A DNA stretch of 64,000 nt. Source: JANNMJ01 sp031425525 (GTDB lineage Bacteria > Bacteroidota > Bacteroidia > Cytophagales > Hymenobacteraceae). Positions within the stretch are counted from its first letter, which is position 1. Each line of letters begins with the position of its first letter. Position numbers and translations under genes: made by a program. Positions 1-9,562 of the stretch are shown piece after piece. The stretch spans positions 8,032 through 72,031 of the forward strand of contig JANPJM010000093.1 in NCBI GenBank assembly GCA_031425525.1. The letters are read 5' to 3'. A model generated the notes under the pieces. The model was not told the origin of the DNA. It saw nothing but the letters and a program-made list of their open reading frames with translations, and did no database searches.

Positions 1-3000
1 CAGGGTAAAATCAACGGTTCCAGCTTCCGCCGCGAAGCATTGGAGCGTAAAATCATCCGAAACCGCAAGGTTCGGGAAGATGACCGGCCCCGTGCCATCC
101 GACTTGCCGGGCGTGAGCGTCACCACATCGGAATAGCTTACAGTGCCGCTGAAATCGAGCTGCCGCAAGCGGTAATACAGCACCGTCGCGCCCAAGCGGG
201 CCACGTTGCGGTCGGTGAAACGGTAGCTCTGCGGCACTTGGGTAGTGCCCGCGCCGGCCACCGTGCCGATAGCCTCAAACTTGCGCCCATCGATGGAGCG
301 TTCGAGGTCGAATTGCCGATTGTCTTTCTCCGAAGCTGTTTGCCACGCAAATGCGGCATCCGGGCCATCCATCCGACCCGTGAAAAACAGCAACTCCACC
401 GGCAGCACGCCCTGGTTGCCGATGCTCCATTCGCTGAACGAAGTGATGCCCGCCAGCTCGCCGTAGTAGGGCAAGCCCGTTACCTGCGTGGCGGTAGTCA
501 GGAATTTCGTGAACATGCCGCCTGTGAGCTTCGTGAAGTACAGCGGCCGGTTGCGCCGGAAATTGGTGTTTTCTTCGGAAGCTCCATTCCAATACAGGCG
601 TAGCGTGGCGTTGGAGCCGCCGGCCGCCGCTTCATTCACGTTCCAGAAGCGCAGCAACTCCTGCGAGGGAACTGGGGCAGCCATCGTCGGCGTAGCACTC
701 ACGCGCACGCTGTACGTATCGAGCGTGGCGGTATTGGTGAGGGCCGCCGGGTTGTACGATGTGGCCGTGCCGACTGGGAAATCCACGGCGGTGGTGATGC
801 CGCCCGTACCGAGCCCTTGGCGTGCGAGGGCACCGGTGCCGTTGGTTTCGACGTACTTCGTCGCGCTCGCGCCGCTGATGGTGGCGGCGGCCGTCAGCGC
901 CAGCGTGTTGCTGCCGAGCCGTACCATACCGTTCGTGAACGCGAGGTTCGTATTGAGCGTCAGGGGGGAACCAAGGGTGACGAGACCGCTGGCCGTGCGG
1001 TCGAGGTTGAGCGTGCCGAGCTGCTGGCTGCCGCTCACGAAAGTGAGCGTGCCGATGTCGCCGGTGCCGAGCAGGTTGAGCGTAGAGGTAGAGTTGCCGG
1101 CGAAACCCGAACCCGCCGGAATGGCGCCAATCACGGCGCCCACGCCGGCTGTGCCGATGGTGAGCGTGCGGCCGTTGAGATCGAAGGTACTGGTGCTGGT
1201 TTGCCACGAAATGGCCGTACCGCCCCCGCCCGCCGGAATGGCCAAGTCGTTGAGCAGGTTTACTTTGTTGCCCGACTTATTCATCACCACGTACGAAAAC
1301 GAAAGCGCCGTCGTGGATGAAACGTCTTGCTGCGTGCCCCCAATAAACCACACCGCGCGGCCGTTGGAGTTGAACGTGCCGGTGTTCACGAAATCGTCGC
1401 CGAGGCGTGTGTCGCCGCCCACCGTCGAGGACAGCGTGAGCGTACCGGCGTTGATGATGTCGCCGTTGATGACGAAATCGTCGGGCTGGCTGCCCGCGTT
1501 GAACGTGCTGCCCGCGTCGATGGTCAGCGTGCCGGGCAGGTTGATGTTGCCGGTACTCGCGCCGGGGTCGTAGGCATTGAGTGTGGTGTTACCCGTGACC
1601 GTCACGTTGAACGGTGTGCGGGCCGTAATCAGCCCATCCCACTCCGAGCGGCGGTCGTACGAAAAACCCGTGTTGTAAATCAGGTTGGAGGTGGAACCAT
1701 AGAGCGGCCCGTTGCCGCCGGAGCCATCCACGAAACCGCCGGTCTGCAATTCCAACGTGCCGTTGATGGTCGTGACACCGCCGAAATTGATCGCGCCGGG
1801 CGTAATGTCGCCGTACGTACCGGTAATCACTTTCACGCCGGAGGCAATGTTGAGCGACCCGCCCGATGTGCTGACAATAGCATTAGAGCGCCGCAGCAGC
1901 AGTTGCGCGCCCGGCCCGGAGCCTCCTGACGACGTGATGTTCCGCAGCGCGCTTGTTACTTCCAGATTGGCCCCCGGCCGGATTTGCAACCTCCAACCGC
2001 CTAAGTTGATGTTGCCACTCATAGAGACGCCGTTGCCGCCGGTAGGGGCAAACACGTTAACGTTAGAACCCAGCGTGAGCGTGGGGCAGTTGACTAGCAA
2101 GTAAGAAACATCTAGACCGGCAGCCGGGCCCGTTAGGGTTTGAGAAGTGGCCCCACCATTCATGAAAATAGCACGCCCGTTGGCGTTGAATATGCCGGCG
2201 CAGTTAAAAGTCCCTCCTTCGACCTTGATGTCGCCGCCGGCGGCATTCGACAAGCTGATGGTGCCGGTAGCCAACACCGATACCGTGCCTTTAACTACCA
2301 GTGGTTGCGTCATATTATCGCCGCCAGCATCCATCAATAGGCCACTGGTGAAAGCACCACCTGGCGTCGAAAGCACCAGATTGCCGCCCATTTCGCGCAA
2401 GACATTAGGGGCGCCGTTGCTCAGGTTTAGCCAAGAACCGTAAATGCGAATATCGTCGGGATAACCTTTCGTACCGGGAGTGGCCGAACTCCACTCGACG
2501 CCCCGTCCGTACGGCGCCACCGCCGTACCTACCGTCGAGTATTCCAATCTCGAAGTGTTGCTGTAGAACGGGGCGTTCGTGCTGACGAAAGTAGAAGGAA
2601 TGATGGTTAAAGTACCTGTGACGGTTGAGGCAACCCCGAAGTCAACGCTGCTTGTGCCTACGCTGGGTATAAAGGATACAGAGGCAAACGTAATGTTGGT
2701 AGTACCGCCCACGGTCACGGCGCCTGTAAAGAAGGCTACGGTGCCTACACCTCCCAGAAAATCTAACGAGCCGTTATTGGTCAATGTCGTCGCCGTACTT
2801 GCTTGTCCTACAGCCAGAGAGCCGGCGGTGCTGGCACTCCCAATCGTAATCGAGCCGTTGTTGGTGAGCGAACGACCCGCCGTAATCCGGCCGCCTGGAT
2901 TCGTAATCGTTCCATTGTTGGTCAGATCGCCGCCGGCACCCGTTGCAAAGCGGGCAGCGCCGCTGGTTACTAACGTAGTGGTAGCCGGTATGATGACTCC

Positions 3001-4089
3001 GGCTCCTGCAGTGGTCGACAGATTCTGATTTAACGTCAGCGTGATGCCTGAGGCAATCACCAGATCAGACACCACGTTGGTAGTTACATCATTGGTGATG
3101 GAGTGATTGAGTATAACCGCCCTTGAGGTTGGCGGTACCTGGCCGCTGACCCACGACGAGCCCGAACTCCAAACGGTAGCGCCCGGCGCCGTAACGTGGC
3201 TGCCCACTGTGTAAGTATAACCGCCGATCGTGTTGTTGTTGTTGAACCGGATGGCCCGCAACGAGACATCGGCTGTGATGTAAGTCGGCGTAGCGCTGGT
3301 ATTGGTCGTGAAGACGTAGTAGTAGACCGTCTTCCCAAACGTGTTGAAAGCTGCCGGAATATCGGCCGTATACGTGGTGCCACTACCCGTAAGCAGTACG
3401 ATACCGCCGTTGGTGGCCGTGCCGGTATAAGCAGCGTTATCGGCGTAATGCAGGTACACTGCCTGATCGGCGGGGAGGGCCGCGCTGATCGTGGCAGTTA
3501 CGGTGGTAGCTACCCCATCCAGTTGAGTAGTCGATACATATGGCGCTTTAATGGCTGCCGAAACACCCGTAACCGTAACCGGCGCCGAGGTGGTGGTCAT
3601 TATAATGGCACTTGTATTGGCGTAGCCGTTGTCTTTCCAGTTAGTGGTATAATAGGTTCCATTGACCAGCGTAATGCGATTGTCGAGCCCTGCACCTTGC
3701 CATGTAAAGCTTTGCGCTGTGTTCGGTGTCACAACCGTCCGAGAGCCGCCTGTTCCGTTGCACCATTTATTATTGAAGTACCCACCTGGTGGGCCGCTGG
3801 TAAACAAAAAATCGTAGGTGCCAGCCATCACGTCACCACCAGCCGCCTGACAGTTGATGGTAGACGAATAGCGACTGGTAGGCAATGTGTTCTGCAATAG
3901 GCAGCGCCGGTCGGGCACCCCTGCCGCCGCCTGGATACCACCAAAAGGTTGGGCGCCGGGCGTTGCGTACGCATTCCAGGTACCCGGCAGATTGAGCCCT
4001 TGCGGGCCGTTTATTTGCGCGTCGGCGCGGTGCCCGATTAGGAGGGCCATAGCAACGCAGACGTATGAGAGAAAGTAGGAATTTCGCAT
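1..4089 (-). CDS. T9SS-type secreted beta-rich surface protein, C-terminus cut by window edge
   Basis: An uninterrupted minus-strand frame runs from the ATG at 4089-4087 to base 1, about 1363 codons, and continues past the window edge with no stop. Residues 1-25 form a signal peptide ending in ADAQ. Residues from about 30 to 1200 are low-complexity, rich in Thr, Gly, Asn and Ser, with recurring short beta-strand motifs such as LTNNGSI and GTLTL, as in long adhesin-like repeat proteins. From about Leu1229 (LPVELLFFTG) follows the module that Bacteroidota T9SS cargo proteins carry before the sorting domain, including ERSIDGRKF from Glu1263 and YYRLRQLDFSG. The last visible residues (VIFPN...) look like the start of the type A sorting domain. 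The inferred role is a cell-surface or secreted structural protein; ligand unknown. It sits alone, divergent from nothing on its left that can be seen, with the biotin ligase downstream of its promoter side. Confidence 0.85.
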   Translation of the reverse strand, partial: MRNSYFLSYVCVAMALLIGHRADAQINGPQGLNLPGTWNAYATPGAQPFGGIQAAAGVPDRRCLLQNTLPTSRYSSTINCQAAGGDVMAGTYDFLFTSGPPGGYFNNKWCNGTGGSRTVVTPNTAQSFTWQGAGLDNRITLVNGTYYTTNWKDNGYANTSAIIMTTTSAPVTVTGVSAAIKAPYVSTTQLDGVATTVTATISAALPADQAVYLHYADNAAYTGTATNGGIVLLTGSGTTYTADIPAAFNTFGKTVYYYVFTTNTSATPTYITADVSLRAIRFNNNNTIGGYTYTVGSHVTAPGATVWSSGSSWVSGQVPPTSRAVILNHSITNDVTTNVVSDLVIASGITLTLNQNLSTTAGAGVIIPATTTLVTSGAARFATGAGGDLTNNGTITNPGGRITAGRSLTNNGSITIGSASTAGSLAVGQASTATTLTNNGSLDFLGGVGTVAFFTGAVTVGGTTNITFASVSFIPSVGTSSVDFGVASTVTGTLTIIPSTFVSTNAPFYSNTSRLEYSTVGTAVAPYGRGVEWSSATPGTKGYPDDIRIYGSWLNLSNGAPNVLREMGGNLVLSTPGGAFTSGLLMDAGGDNMTQPLVVKGTVSVLATGTISLSNAAGGDIKVEGGTFNCAGIFNANGRAIFMNGGATSQTLTGPAAGLDVSYLLVNCPTLTLGSNVNVFAPTGGNGVSMSGNINLGGWRLQIRPGANLEVTSALRNITSSGGSGPGAQLLLRRSNAIVSTSGGSLNIASGVKVITGTYGDITPGAINFGGVTTINGTLELQTGGFVDGSGGNGPLYGSTSNLIYNTGFSYDRRSEWDGLITARTPFNVTVTGNTTLNAYDPGASTGNINLPGTLTIDAGSTFNAGSQPDDFVINGDIINAGTLTLSSTVGGDTRLGDDFVNTGTFNSNGRAVWFIGGTQQDVSSTTALSFSYVVMNKSGNKVNLLNDLAIPAGGGGTAISWQTSTSTFDLNGRTLTIGTAGVGAVIGAIPAGSGFAGNSTSTLNLLGTGDIGTLTFVSGSQQLGTLNLDRTASGLVTLGSPLTLNTNLAFTNGMVRLGSNTLALTAAATISGASATKYVETNGTGALARQGLGTGGITTAVDFPVGTATSYNPAALTNTATLDTYSVRVSATPTMAAPVPSQELLRFWNVNEAAAGGSNATLRLYWNGASEENTNFRRNRPLYFTKLTGGMFTKFLTTATQVTGLPYYGELAGITSFSEWSIGNQGVLPVELLFFTGRMDGPDAAFAWQTASEKDNRQFDLERSIDGRKFEAIGTVAGAGTTQVPQSYRFTDRNVARLGATVLYYRLRQLDFSGTVSYSDVVTLTPGKSDGTGPVIFPNLAVSDDFTLQCFAAEAGTVDFTL

Positions 4090-4244
4090 AAAAAACGAAC
4101 AGGGGTTAGGGGAAACGCACACAAACCAGCGCGCACCAGTAACCGCTCTAAAAGCGAGTGGTTTTGGCTTGGGCCAAGTTAAGGGCCTGCAAGGTACCGA
4201 TTTGCAGTACCCCTTTCCAACAACTGGCTATCTAGCGTCTTGAC

Positions 4245-5030
4245 TTATTCGCTGAACCGAACTTCCTGCACGCCGAACGCACGATTTTCCTCGCCGAAGC
4301 AAATAAGCAGTTGACCGCGATCATTGATGCCTTCGATGCTGCCGGTGGCGGGTGGACGACCATCGGCGAATGCAAACCGCGCCAACTCGCCGCGCCGGTA
4401 GAGTTGTGTGTGGTACTCGGTGCGTTGGCGGTCGGCGGCGCCGCTTCGCAGCGCCAGGTAGCGCGCCTCCAGACACGTAAGCAAAGTGGTCAGCACGGCG
4501 GCGCGGTCGAAGGCGTGGCCCACTGCCGTAGCCAACGACGCCGGATTCGGCAGCGCCGGATCAAAATTTATTTGATTGACGTTGAGGCCGATACCGATGA
4601 TGCTCGCGCTTATTTGGGCGCCGCGTAACGTGTTCTCGATCAGAATGCCGCCTACTTTCCGGTCGGCCAGATACAGATCATTCGGCCATTTGATGCGGGC
4701 GGTGGCGGCCACATCAGGCGGTAATACCGCCCGGAGCGTGTCGTGCCCGGCCAAGGCCACGGCTACGCTGAGGGCAAACTGCTCGGTAACGGCCAGAAAG
4801 GTGGGTCGTAACAGTACCGAGAAGGTGAGGTTTTCGCCGGCCGGCGCTTGCCACGCACTGCCGCGCTGTCCACGGCCGGCCGTTTGCTGATCGGCCAGAA
4901 TCGTCATACCTTCGGGCGTGGCGGCATTTTTGACCACCGCCGCGTGCGCCTCCGCGTTGGTAGAGGCGCAGACGGGCAGAAAATGGAATTGCTGCCCGAT
5001 GAATGAAGTTTGCAGGAAAGGAAGCCGCAC
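4245..5030 (-). CDS. birA: Biotin--[acetyl-CoA-carboxylase] ligase
   Basis: This cytoplasmic enzyme activates biotin with ATP and attaches it to the carboxyl carrier protein of biotin-dependent carboxylases. At 261 residues it is the monofunctional (group I) form with no N-terminal DNA-binding domain. Visible motifs are the biotinyl-AMP loop GRGQRGSAW (residues 52-60), the catalytic KWPND (114-118), GGILIE, and GIGLNVN. The C-terminal 50 residues match the usual small SH3-like domain. It is divergent from rsfS, with 61 bp between the start codons, so the two promoters share this gap. Birfunctional repression of biotin genes is not expected because the helix-turn-helix is missing. Confidence 0.93.
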   Translation of the reverse strand: MRLPFLQTSFIGQQFHFLPVCASTNAEAHAAVVKNAATPEGMTILADQQTAGRGQRGSAWQAPAGENLTFSVLLRPTFLAVTEQFALSVAVALAGHDTLRAVLPPDVAATARIKWPNDLYLADRKVGGILIENTLRGAQISASIIGIGLNVNQINFDPALPNPASLATAVGHAFDRAAVLTTLLTCLEARYLALRSGAADRQRTEYHTQLYRRGELARFAFADGRPPATGSIEGINDRGQLLICFGEENRAFGVQEVRFSE

Positions 5031-5091
5031 CGGACCTGTTTCTAAACGTTTTTGCCGGTCTGCCGGAAGCGGTACCCCCTAGTTAACCCTG

Positions 5092-5490
5092 ATGCAACAA
5101 AGTAAGCGCAATCGCTCCGAAACTGACGTATTGACAGAACTCGTCGTCCACGGAATGCAGGAAAAGAAAGCCGCCGAGATCGCCGTCATCGATCTGCGGA
5201 CGCTGTCCAACGCCGTAGCCGATTATTTCATCATCTGCTCGGCCAACTCCGATACGCAGCTCGACGCCATCGCGCGATCCGTGGAAGACGAAGTGCATAA
5301 AATCACCGGCCAGTGGCCGTGGCAGAGCGAAGGCCGTACCAATCGCGAGTGGGTGCTGCTGGATTATGTTGATGTCGTCGTCCACGTGTTCCTGCGCGAT
5401 AAGCGTTCGTTTTACGCTCTCGAAGAGTTGTGGGGCGATGCGCCCATCGAGTACATGGCCGAACCCGCCGAGCCCACCGCCGCGCGGTAG
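5092..5490 (+). CDS. rsfS: Ribosomal silencing factor RsfS (YbeB/Iojap family)
   Basis: RsfS binds ribosomal protein uL14 on the large subunit and blocks subunit joining when nutrients are scarce. The 132-residue product has the family length. It contains the family core from about residue 30 to 110: KAAEIAVIDLR, the DYFIICSANSDTQ segment, the WVLLDYVDVVVHVF strand, and a terminal YALEELWGDAP. The ATG at 5092 is the first in frame. It leads a run toward ftsH, the common arrangement in Bacteroidota, but a 264-bp gap before ftsH leaves room for a separate ftsH promoter. Confidence 0.95.
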   Translation: MQQSKRNRSETDVLTELVVHGMQEKKAAEIAVIDLRTLSNAVADYFIICSANSDTQLDAIARSVEDEVHKITGQWPWQSEGRTNREWVLLDYVDVVVHVFLRDKRSFYALEELWGDAPIEYMAEPAEPTAAR

Positions 5491-5754
5491 CTAACCGCAT
5501 CGGGCGAGACAGCGGTCGGTATTCGCCGGTTTGCCCCTTCCGGCCGACGCCTTTGGCTGCGAAAATTGACCTTAAATGGCTCTTCGCGCGCCTTCCCCAC
5601 AATAAAGCTTGGTTTAACCCGACTATCGGGGGCAACTTATTCAAGGGGCCGGGGTTCTGCTACCGATCTGCGTCGGCTGGTCGCCGAACTCCGTTTGTGC
5701 CGCTCTACGCGTGCCCTGTTCTCTTTCGCCTTCTATCCTTCTTTTCGTCGCCGA

Positions 5755-7845
5755 ATGGCCGATACCCCCAAAAAGCGTAAAAAGCCCGTGTTGCCCACCC
5801 AGCCGCCGCGCCCCCAAGCGCAAATCTGGTTGCTGAGCGCACTGGCTATTCTGGTAGCCACCCTGCTGTGGCTCAACAAGGGCGCCTCGCCTGTCGAAAT
5901 CAAACAACAACGTTTCGAGCAGATGCTCGTCGCGGGCGACGTGCGGTCGCTGACCGTCGTAAACGACCACGATGTGGAAGTGACGCTCAAAACCGACGCC
6001 GTGCGTTCCGATAAGTACCGCGATGTACTCGGCGCGCGGCCGAAAACCGTGGTGGAGCAAGGGCCGCAGTTCACGTTCCCCGTGATTTCGGCCGAGTCGT
6101 TCAAAGACGACCTCGACAAGCTGCAAGCTACCCGCCCGGCCGACGCCGAGCGCGTTTCGCTCGATTCAAAAAACCGACAGAGCCCCGTCGAGATGCTGTT
6201 CTCGTGGGCGCTGCCCGTGCTGATGGTGGTGGGGTTCATCATCTTGATGCGCCGCGCGAGTGGCGCGGGTGGCCCTGGCGGGCAGATTTTCAACATCGGC
6301 AAAAGCAAGGCGCTGCTGTTTGAAGGCGGCGACAAAGTGAAAATCACGTTCAAGGACGTGGCCGGGTTGGAGGAAGCCAAGGAGGAAGTGGAGGAAATTG
6401 TCGAGTTTCTGAAGAAGCCCGCCAAATTCACGGCCCTCGGCGGCAAGATTCCGAAGGGCGCGCTGCTGGTTGGCCCGCCCGGCACGGGTAAAACGCTGTT
6501 GGCGAAGGCAGTAGCCGGCGAGGCCGACGTACCATTCTTCTCGCTGTCGGGTTCCGATTTTGTGGAGATGTTCGTAGGCGTGGGCGCTGCTCGCGTGCGC
6601 GATTTGTTCAAGCAAGCCAAAGCGAAGGCGCCGTGCATCATCTTTATCGATGAAATCGACGCCATCGGCCGCTCGCGGAGCCGGGGCAATATGCCGGGCG
6701 GCAACGACGAGCGTGAAAACACGCTCAACTCGTTGCTCGTCGAGATGGATGGTTTCGGTACCGATTCGGGCGTCATCATTCTGGCCGCCACCAACCGCCC
6801 CGATACGCTCGATTCGGCGCTGCTACGGCCGGGCCGCTTCGACCGCCAGATCAGCATCGACCGGCCCGACCTCAACGGCCGCACGCAAATTTTCAATGTC
6901 CATTTGAAGCCGCTCGCGTTGGCGCCGGACATCGATTCGCGGAAACTGTCGGCGCAGACGCCGGGCTTCGCGGGTGCCGAAATCGCGAACGTCTGCAACG
7001 AAGCGGCCCTCATCGCCGCCCGGCGCAACCGCCCGGCCGTCACGATGAAGGATTTCGAGGACGCCATCGACCGCGTGATCGGTGGGCTCGAAAAGAAGAA
7101 CAAAATCATCTCGCCGGCCGAGAAGAAAATCGTGGCTTACCATGAAGCCGGTCACGCCATCGCCGGCTGGTTCCTCGAACACGCCGACCCCTTGGTGAAG
7201 GTCAGCATCGTGCCGCGTGGCACCACGGCGCTCGGTTACGCGCAGTACCTGCCGAAAGAGCAGTTCTTGTACAACATCGAGCAGCTCACCGACGAGATGT
7301 GCATGACTCTCGGCGGGCGCGCGGCGGAAGAAATCGTGTTCGGCAAAATCAGCACCGGTGCCCTTTCCGACCTGGAGCGCATCACGCAGATGGCGTATTC
7401 CATCGTCACGATTTATGGGATGAACGAGAAGCTCGGCAATATCTCGTTCTACGATTCCAAAGGTCAAAACGAGTACCGCGCCACCAAGCCGTACTCCGAG
7501 GCCACCGCGCAAATCATCGACGACGAGGTGCGCCGCATCATCGAAGATGCCTACATCCGCACGAAAGTCCTCTTGACCGAGCGCCGCCACGAGTTGGAAG
7601 TAGTGGCCCAAGAGCTACTCAAGCGCGAAATGCTCTTGCAGGAAGACCTGCAACGCCTCGTAGGCCCGCGCCCCTTCGCGAGCCAAACCAGCTACCAGGT
7701 GCATATGGCCGGCACCGACCGCTCGGCCACCGAAAGCGAAGTGAAAGGCGAACACCCCGGCCGCGACCTAAACCGCTCCTCGGCCACAGAGTTGCCGGAA
7801 TTGCCGGAGCCCACAGCGCCCGCGCCGGTGCAGCCGGTAGGGTAG
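5755..7845 (+). CDS. ftsH: ATP-dependent zinc metalloprotease FtsH
   Basis: FtsH is a membrane-anchored hexameric AAA+ protease that degrades misfolded membrane proteins and short-lived regulators. I chose the ATG at 5755 (MADTPKKRKKP); the frame opens further upstream but that part is unlike the family. This gives 696 residues. Order of domains: a cytoplasmic lead, a first membrane helix at about residues 22-38, a periplasmic loop, a second helix near 145-165, the AAA domain with Walker A GPPGTGKT (240-247), Walker B FIDEID and the second region of homology ending RPGRFDRQ, then the peptidase domain with zinc motif HEAGH (463-467) and the third ligand in TGALSDLERI. The tail of about 60 residues is Pro/Glu-rich. 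A strong hairpin follows the stop. Confidence 0.97.
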   Translation: MADTPKKRKKPVLPTQPPRPQAQIWLLSALAILVATLLWLNKGASPVEIKQQRFEQMLVAGDVRSLTVVNDHDVEVTLKTDAVRSDKYRDVLGARPKTVVEQGPQFTFPVISAESFKDDLDKLQATRPADAERVSLDSKNRQSPVEMLFSWALPVLMVVGFIILMRRASGAGGPGGQIFNIGKSKALLFEGGDKVKITFKDVAGLEEAKEEVEEIVEFLKKPAKFTALGGKIPKGALLVGPPGTGKTLLAKAVAGEADVPFFSLSGSDFVEMFVGVGAARVRDLFKQAKAKAPCIIFIDEIDAIGRSRSRGNMPGGNDERENTLNSLLVEMDGFGTDSGVIILAATNRPDTLDSALLRPGRFDRQISIDRPDLNGRTQIFNVHLKPLALAPDIDSRKLSAQTPGFAGAEIANVCNEAALIAARRNRPAVTMKDFEDAIDRVIGGLEKKNKIISPAEKKIVAYHEAGHAIAGWFLEHADPLVKVSIVPRGTTALGYAQYLPKEQFLYNIEQLTDEMCMTLGGRAAEEIVFGKISTGALSDLERITQMAYSIVTIYGMNEKLGNISFYDSKGQNEYRATKPYSEATAQIIDDEVRRIIEDAYIRTKVLLTERRHELEVVAQELLKREMLLQEDLQRLVGPRPFASQTSYQVHMAGTDRSATESEVKGEHPGRDLNRSSATELPELPEPTAPAPVQPVG

Positions 7846-7872
7846 ATGAGCGAACCGATTTTTGGTAAAAAG

Positions 7873-7911
7873 CAACGCCCCCGCTAGCTGTAAAGGCTGC
7901 CGGGGGCGTTG
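7873..7911 (+). terminator. Hairpin downstream of ftsH
   Basis: The arms CAACGCCCCCG (7873-7883) and CGGGGGCGTTG (7901-7911) pair perfectly over 11 bp around a 17-nt loop, and a short T-rich stretch follows. It sits 27 bp after the ftsH stop and before the LUD gene, so it probably ends ftsH transcription. Confidence 0.7.
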
Positions 7912-8063
7912 TTTGTCGCGGTGGAGGAGCCGGTTTTTTTCAACACATTCCCCTCGCTAACTCATTATTGCGAAAAGGGGAGAGTAAGCCACCCACGCCC
8001 CCCACGCCAACCGCGCCCCGCGCCCGACCTTTGCGGCCCCGCCCGGCCCGACCGGCCCCACCG

Positions 8064-8756
8064 ATGTACGAAACCCGCTCCAAGGATTTGATTTTGCGCC
8101 GCATCCGCGAGGCGTTGGCGAAGGGCAGCGCGCCGTTGCCACCCGCGCCTGATGGCGCCGCGCCGTTGCACCCGCCGCTCCCGCGCGATTTGACGGAGGC
8201 GTTTGCGCGCAATTTTATTGCCACCGGTGGTACGTTTATTTATTGCGAAGGTGACGAGCATTTTTTCGAGGAATTATTTCGCTTCAAACAGGAGCAAAAA
8301 ATTACCACGCTGCACGTCTGGGAGCCGACCTTGCAGGAATATCTCGGCCACGGCCATATCGAGTTTACGGCCACCCCGGAGCATTTCGTGGCCGACGCCC
8401 CGGCGGCGCTGACTACCTGCGAGGCGTTGCTGGCGCGTACGGGGTCGGTGCTGGTGTCGTCGGGCACGGCGAGCGGGCGGCGCCTGAGCGCGTACCCCGA
8501 AATCCATCTGGTGGTGGCGCAGTCGTCGCAGATTGTGGCTGATATCCGGCCCGCCCTTGCGCAGGTGCAAGCGCGTTACGGGCGGCGGCTGCCGAGTATG
8601 CTCTCACTCATTACGGGGCCGAGCCGGACGGCCGACATCGAAAAAACCCTCGTGTTGGGGGCGCACGGGCCGCGCCAGCTCGTACTGTTTCTGCTCGAAG
8701 ATGAGGGCGCGCCCGCTGAACAGCCGTCTGATGCCGCACCCGATGCGTCTGCCTGA
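8064..8756 (+). CDS. LUD domain protein (LutC/YkgG family)
   Basis: The product is 230 residues from the ATG at 8064 (MYETRSKDLILRRIREAL), the typical N-terminus of the family; the upstream extension of the frame is only Pro/Arg-rich and unlikely to be translated. The fold is seen in the segments YCEGDEHFFEEL, the LTTCEALLARTGSVLVSSG strand-turn, and the near C-terminal ITGPSRTADIEKTLVLGAHGP. The last is the family's conserved motif. LutC works with LutA and LutB in lactate oxidation, but neither partner is here, so the physiological role of this stand-alone copy is uncertain. Its 3' end overlaps lpxH by about 14 bp, which indicates coupled translation. Confidence 0.88.
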   Translation: MYETRSKDLILRRIREALAKGSAPLPPAPDGAAPLHPPLPRDLTEAFARNFIATGGTFIYCEGDEHFFEELFRFKQEQKITTLHVWEPTLQEYLGHGHIEFTATPEHFVADAPAALTTCEALLARTGSVLVSSGTASGRRLSAYPEIHLVVAQSSQIVADIRPALAQVQARYGRRLPSMLSLITGPSRTADIEKTLVLGAHGPRQLVLFLLEDEGAPAEQPSDAAPDASA

Positions 8757-9525
8757 CCTGGTACCTGCCGTGGCCGTGGCGCCGGGGCAGCGCGTGTACT
8801 TCGCGTCCGACTTCCATCTGGGCGTACCCGACGCGGCGACTTCGCGCGCCCGCGAGTTGAAAATCATCCGGTGGCTGGAAATGGCGCGCCGCGATGCAGC
8901 GGCGATTTACCTGCTCGGCGATGTGTTCGATTTTTGGTTCGAGTACCGCCACGCCATCCCCAAAGGCTTTACGCGCCTCAAAGGCAAACTCGCGGAACTG
9001 ACCGACGCGGGCGTACCGGTGACGATTTTCACCGGCAACCACGATATGTGGCTCTTCGATTATTTCCCCGGTGAGCTGGGCATTCCCGTAGTGCGGCGGC
9101 CGGTGAGCGTAGCGCTGGGGCGCCACCGATTCGTGCTGGGGCACGGCGATGGTTTGGGGCCGAAAGACCATACTTACAAGGTACTAAAGCGCGTGTTTGC
9201 GTCGCCGGTGGCGCAGTGGCTTTTTGCTCGCATCCACCCGAATGTGGGCATTGGACTGGCCAATTTCTGGAGCCGCCGCAGCCGCCTGGCGGGCACCAAA
9301 AAAGAGGAAGTGTACCTCGGCGACGATGAATGGCTGTTGCAGTACTGCCGCGATGTACAAGCCCGGCAACCGCACGATTTTTACGTATTCGGGCACCGGC
9401 ATCTGCCGCTCGATGTGGCTGTTGATGCCCGTAGTCGGTACCTGAATTTGGGCGAATGGGTGAATTATTGCTCCTACGCCGTATATGATGGTGAGCAGCT
9501 TCGGTTGGAGTATTTCGAGCGATAA
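8743..9525 (+). CDS. lpxH: UDP-2,3-diacylglucosamine pyrophosphohydrolase (LpxH-type metallophosphoesterase)
   Basis: LpxH hydrolyses UDP-2,3-diacylglucosamine to lipid X in lipid A synthesis at the inner membrane. The calcineurin-like metal-binding signature is complete: Asp23-Phe-His25 (ASDFHLG), Gly59-Asp60 with Asp63, GNHD (98-101), the HGDGL loop, and GHRHLPL near the C-terminus. The 260-residue form uses the ATG at 8743; an ATG at 8731 is an alternative only four codons longer. The frame opens upstream through the LUD gene, but that part is a shadow. Start and LUD stop overlap, so the pair is probably co-transcribed. Confidence 0.88.
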   Translation: MRLPDLVPAVAVAPGQRVYFASDFHLGVPDAATSRARELKIIRWLEMARRDAAAIYLLGDVFDFWFEYRHAIPKGFTRLKGKLAELTDAGVPVTIFTGNHDMWLFDYFPGELGIPVVRRPVSVALGRHRFVLGHGDGLGPKDHTYKVLKRVFASPVAQWLFARIHPNVGIGLANFWSRRSRLAGTKKEEVYLGDDEWLLQYCRDVQARQPHDFYVFGHRHLPLDVAVDARSRYLNLGEWVNYCSYAVYDGEQLRLEYFER

Positions 9526-9562
9526 ATCGGTCGCGTGGTGAGGTAGTAAAAATCCTGATTTC

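Noticed and set aside
488..3900. Long plus-strand frames (488-1573, 1327-1929, 2579-3028, 3196-3900)
   Set aside because: They lie antisense to the continuous minus-strand T9SS protein, which has a signal peptide and recognisable motifs; their translations are Arg/Val/Pro-rich shadows.
5491..5754. tRNA or small RNA in the rsfS-ftsH gap
   Set aside because: No cloverleaf or T-loop consensus is visible; the gap most likely holds the ftsH promoter and leader.
5733..7109. A 458-codon minus-strand frame
   Set aside because: Antisense to ftsH; open only because of high GC.
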